Source of the DNA: Pseudomonadota bacterium
GTDB taxonomy: Bacteria; Desulfobacterota; Desulfovibrionia; Desulfovibrionales; Desulfovibrionaceae
DNA length: 6,455 nt
NCBI GenBank assembly: GCA_023450535.1
Contig: JAEXGX010000074.1
Coordinates: 1 to 6,455, forward strand
Reading direction: 5' to 3'
Shown: in pieces, positions 5,536 through 6,455 of the stretch
Numbering within the stretch: position 1 is the first letter of the stretch
Layout: each line of letters begins with the position of its first letter
The notes under the pieces: generated by a model
Databases searched by the model: none
What the model saw: only the letters and a program-made list of their open reading frames with translations
Told to the model about the DNA's origin: nothing
Translations under genes and position numbers: made by a program

Positions 5536-6267
5536 TTACTGGGATTGCTGCCTGCTCTGCAGGACGGTTTCCAGAAGCCTCCCGGCTCGTTCGGCCTCCG
5601 CCTTGCCCACCTGTGCCTCAAGCACGGACACAAATTCCCTCATTTGAGGTCCGGTTAATCCTGCGACCATGCAGCAGTTCAGATGAGAGCGCAGCTGGGC
5701 TTCGGCCGGAAGACTGGCCAGAGCGGAGACCGTGGCAAGCTCCCGATCCTGAAAGTTAAGAACATCGCGCGCGAATATATCGCCGAAAAGGTGTTCCTTT
5801 AAAAAAGTGTCGATGATGGGAGCAAATTCATAGACACGGCCGCTGGCTGGTCTGCCGATAACGGTGGTCTGATTCGCCGTGCCAAGTTCGCGGATATTGA
5901 CGTCCGCAGGCAATGGGGTCGCATCCCTTCCTGTAACATCGGCAATGCCTTGCGCTTTCCGTTCGTCAAGCAAAGCAATAAATGTATTCAACCCTGTAAG
6001 GCTCCGCGGAAACCCCGTATAGGCATACATCTGCACGATAACTTCCTTGATCTCGTTGACTGTCATGCCTTTTTCCAGCCCCTGAACGAGAGCTTCCCGC
6101 AGTTTTTCTGTATTTCCATTTGCAGTAAAGGCAGCAATGGGGATAATGCTCTGCTTCTTGGCGTCCAAAGCCTGTGCCGCACTTGCATTCCGTACCTCTG
6201 CCATTATTGCAATCCCCATCATGGCGATACAGCACAATGCCAAAACGGATGTTGCTTTTTTATGCAT
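5536..6267 (-). CDS. Exported tandem carboxymuconolactone-decarboxylase (CMD) family protein
   Basis: This 243-residue protein has two CMD-like helical repeats after a Sec signal peptide (about 1-30, MHKKATSVLALCCIAMMGIA, cleavage near NASA). The first repeat (about 40-108) contains LVQGLEKGMTVNEIKEVIVQ-like helices and YAYTGFPRSLTGLN (81-94). The second (about 158-237) contains DRELATVSALASL (174-186), then SHLNCCMVAGLTGPQMREF (194-212) with His195 and adjacent Cys198-Cys199. Neither half has the CXXC pair of AhpD-type alkylhydroperoxidases, so disulfide peroxidase chemistry is unlikely. CMD proteins act in lactone or aromatic degradation, but many exported paralogues have no known reaction. 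The start is clear: AAAGGAGG (6273-6280) lies five bases before the ATG. This is the first gene of the cluster in the window. An LALCC stretch looks slightly like a lipobox but sits mid-helix and does not fit it. Confidence 0.93.
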   Translation of the reverse strand: MHKKATSVLALCCIAMMGIAIMAEVRNASAAQALDAKKQSIIPIAAFTANGNTEKLREALVQGLEKGMTVNEIKEVIVQMYAYTGFPRSLTGLNTFIALLDERKAQGIADVTGRDATPLPADVNIRELGTANQTTVIGRPASGRVYEFAPIIDTFLKEHLFGDIFARDVLNFQDRELATVSALASLPAEAQLRSHLNCCMVAGLTGPQMREFVSVLEAQVGKAEAERAGRLLETVLQSRQQSQ

Positions 6268-6280
6268 GAAAGCCTCCTTT

Positions 6281-6409
6281 GTATTGATGGATGTTCAACT
6301 GAACTCTTCCGTTGATGACAACATAGAGATTCCCCAACGGAGATTCTATACACAATCCACGCAGTTGTTTGCCTGATCCGCTCTCCACATGTTCATCGCC
6401 GGGGTACAC
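6281..6409 (-). promoter_or_regulatory. Leader / promoter region of the gene cluster (no clear boxes)
   Basis: This gap of about 130 bp lies between the terminator-like repeat and the first gene's ribosome site, so it should carry the cluster promoter. No convincing -35/-10 pair was found; TATAGA and TATGTT on the minus strand are only partial -10 matches without a good -35 at the right distance. The region contains a palindrome at 6293-6304, an inverted repeat (6308-6314 with 6335-6341), and two direct GAGATTC copies on the plus strand (6326-6332 and 6340-6346). Confidence 0.4.
6293..6304. promoter_or_regulatory. Small palindrome GTTCA-AC-TGAAC, possible operator
   Basis: The 12-bp sequence GTTCAACTGAAC has exactly complementary 5-bp arms. 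It ends 13 bases before the AAAGGAGG ribosome site of the first gene, where a repressor could block transcription. Such a short palindrome can occur by chance, so the function is only a suggestion. Confidence 0.25.
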
Positions 6410-6455
6410 AAAACGGGACGGGATGCGCCCCGAACCGCCCAACCCGGCCCGTTTT
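6410..6455. terminator. Probable bidirectional intrinsic terminator at the right edge
   Basis: AAAACGGGACGGG (6410-6422) and CCCGGCCCGTTTT (6443-6455) are complementary at 12 of 13 positions around a 20-nt loop. The GC-rich stem has an A-run on one side and a T-run on the other, so it can act as an intrinsic terminator on either strand. On the minus strand it would end transcription of a gene beyond the right edge, just before this cluster's leader, marking the cluster's upstream boundary. The stem touches the window end and may extend further. Confidence 0.5.

Noticed and set aside
6225..6267. Possible lipoprotein signal in the CMD protein (LALCC)
   Set aside because: The residues before Cys12 do not fit a lipobox and the hydrophobic helix continues well past it; a standard signal peptidase I site near residue 30 fits better.
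6260..6442. 60-codon minus-strand frame upstream of the CMD gene
   Set aside because: It starts at TTG inside the terminator-like repeat, lacks a ribosome site, and overlaps the CMD ribosome site and start; better read as leader DNA.

Overview
The window holds one tightly packed run of genes, all on the minus strand, read from the right edge (about 6267) to the left edge, where the last gene leaves the window. The DNA is GC-rich with strong third-position bias, which explains the long but meaningless open frames on the plus strand. Five products carry Sec-type signal peptides and one has a twin-arginine leader, and Shine-Dalgarno sites are strong (AAGGAG type). This suggests a Gram-negative, probably anaerobic or host-associated bacterium, such as a proteobacterium or Desulfovibrio-like organism. 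No gene in the window fixes the taxonomy.

Layout from right to left (transcription order): an inverted repeat that looks like an intrinsic terminator at the right edge (6410-6455); a leader of about 130 bp with small palindromes (6281-6409); an exported tandem carboxymuconolactone-decarboxylase (CMD) protein (5536-6267); a gap of about 210 bp with an 18-codon ORF with a good ribosome site (5448-5504) and a cluster of hairpins (5352-5476); an exported dienelactone-hydrolase-like alpha/beta hydrolase with Cys at the nucleophile position (4268-5323); a second gap holding a perfect 12-bp-arm palindrome and a larger nested inverted repeat (4139-4244); an exported cupin (3609-4124); a Tat-leader flavodoxin (2945-3619, overlapping the cupin by 11 nt); a cytoplasmic flavodoxin / iron-sulfur-flavoprotein-like reductase (2393-2932); an aldo/keto reductase (1416-2378); a second exported alpha/beta hydrolase with a probable GTG start (401-1360); and the first 129 codons of a third exported alpha/beta hydrolase (1-388).

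From cupin to left edge the genes are separated by at most about 55 nt or overlap, so they are almost certainly one transcript. The two larger gaps may subdivide it or tune expression through RNA structure. Functionally the set combines three secreted esterase-like hydrolases, secreted CMD and cupin proteins, a secreted flavodoxin and two cytoplasmic reductases. A reasonable inference is a pathway that hydrolyses and reduces or detoxifies a small organic ester, lactone or reactive carbonyl compound across the periplasm and cytoplasm; the substrate cannot be read from the sequence. No RNA genes, CRISPR arrays, transposases or phage genes were seen.
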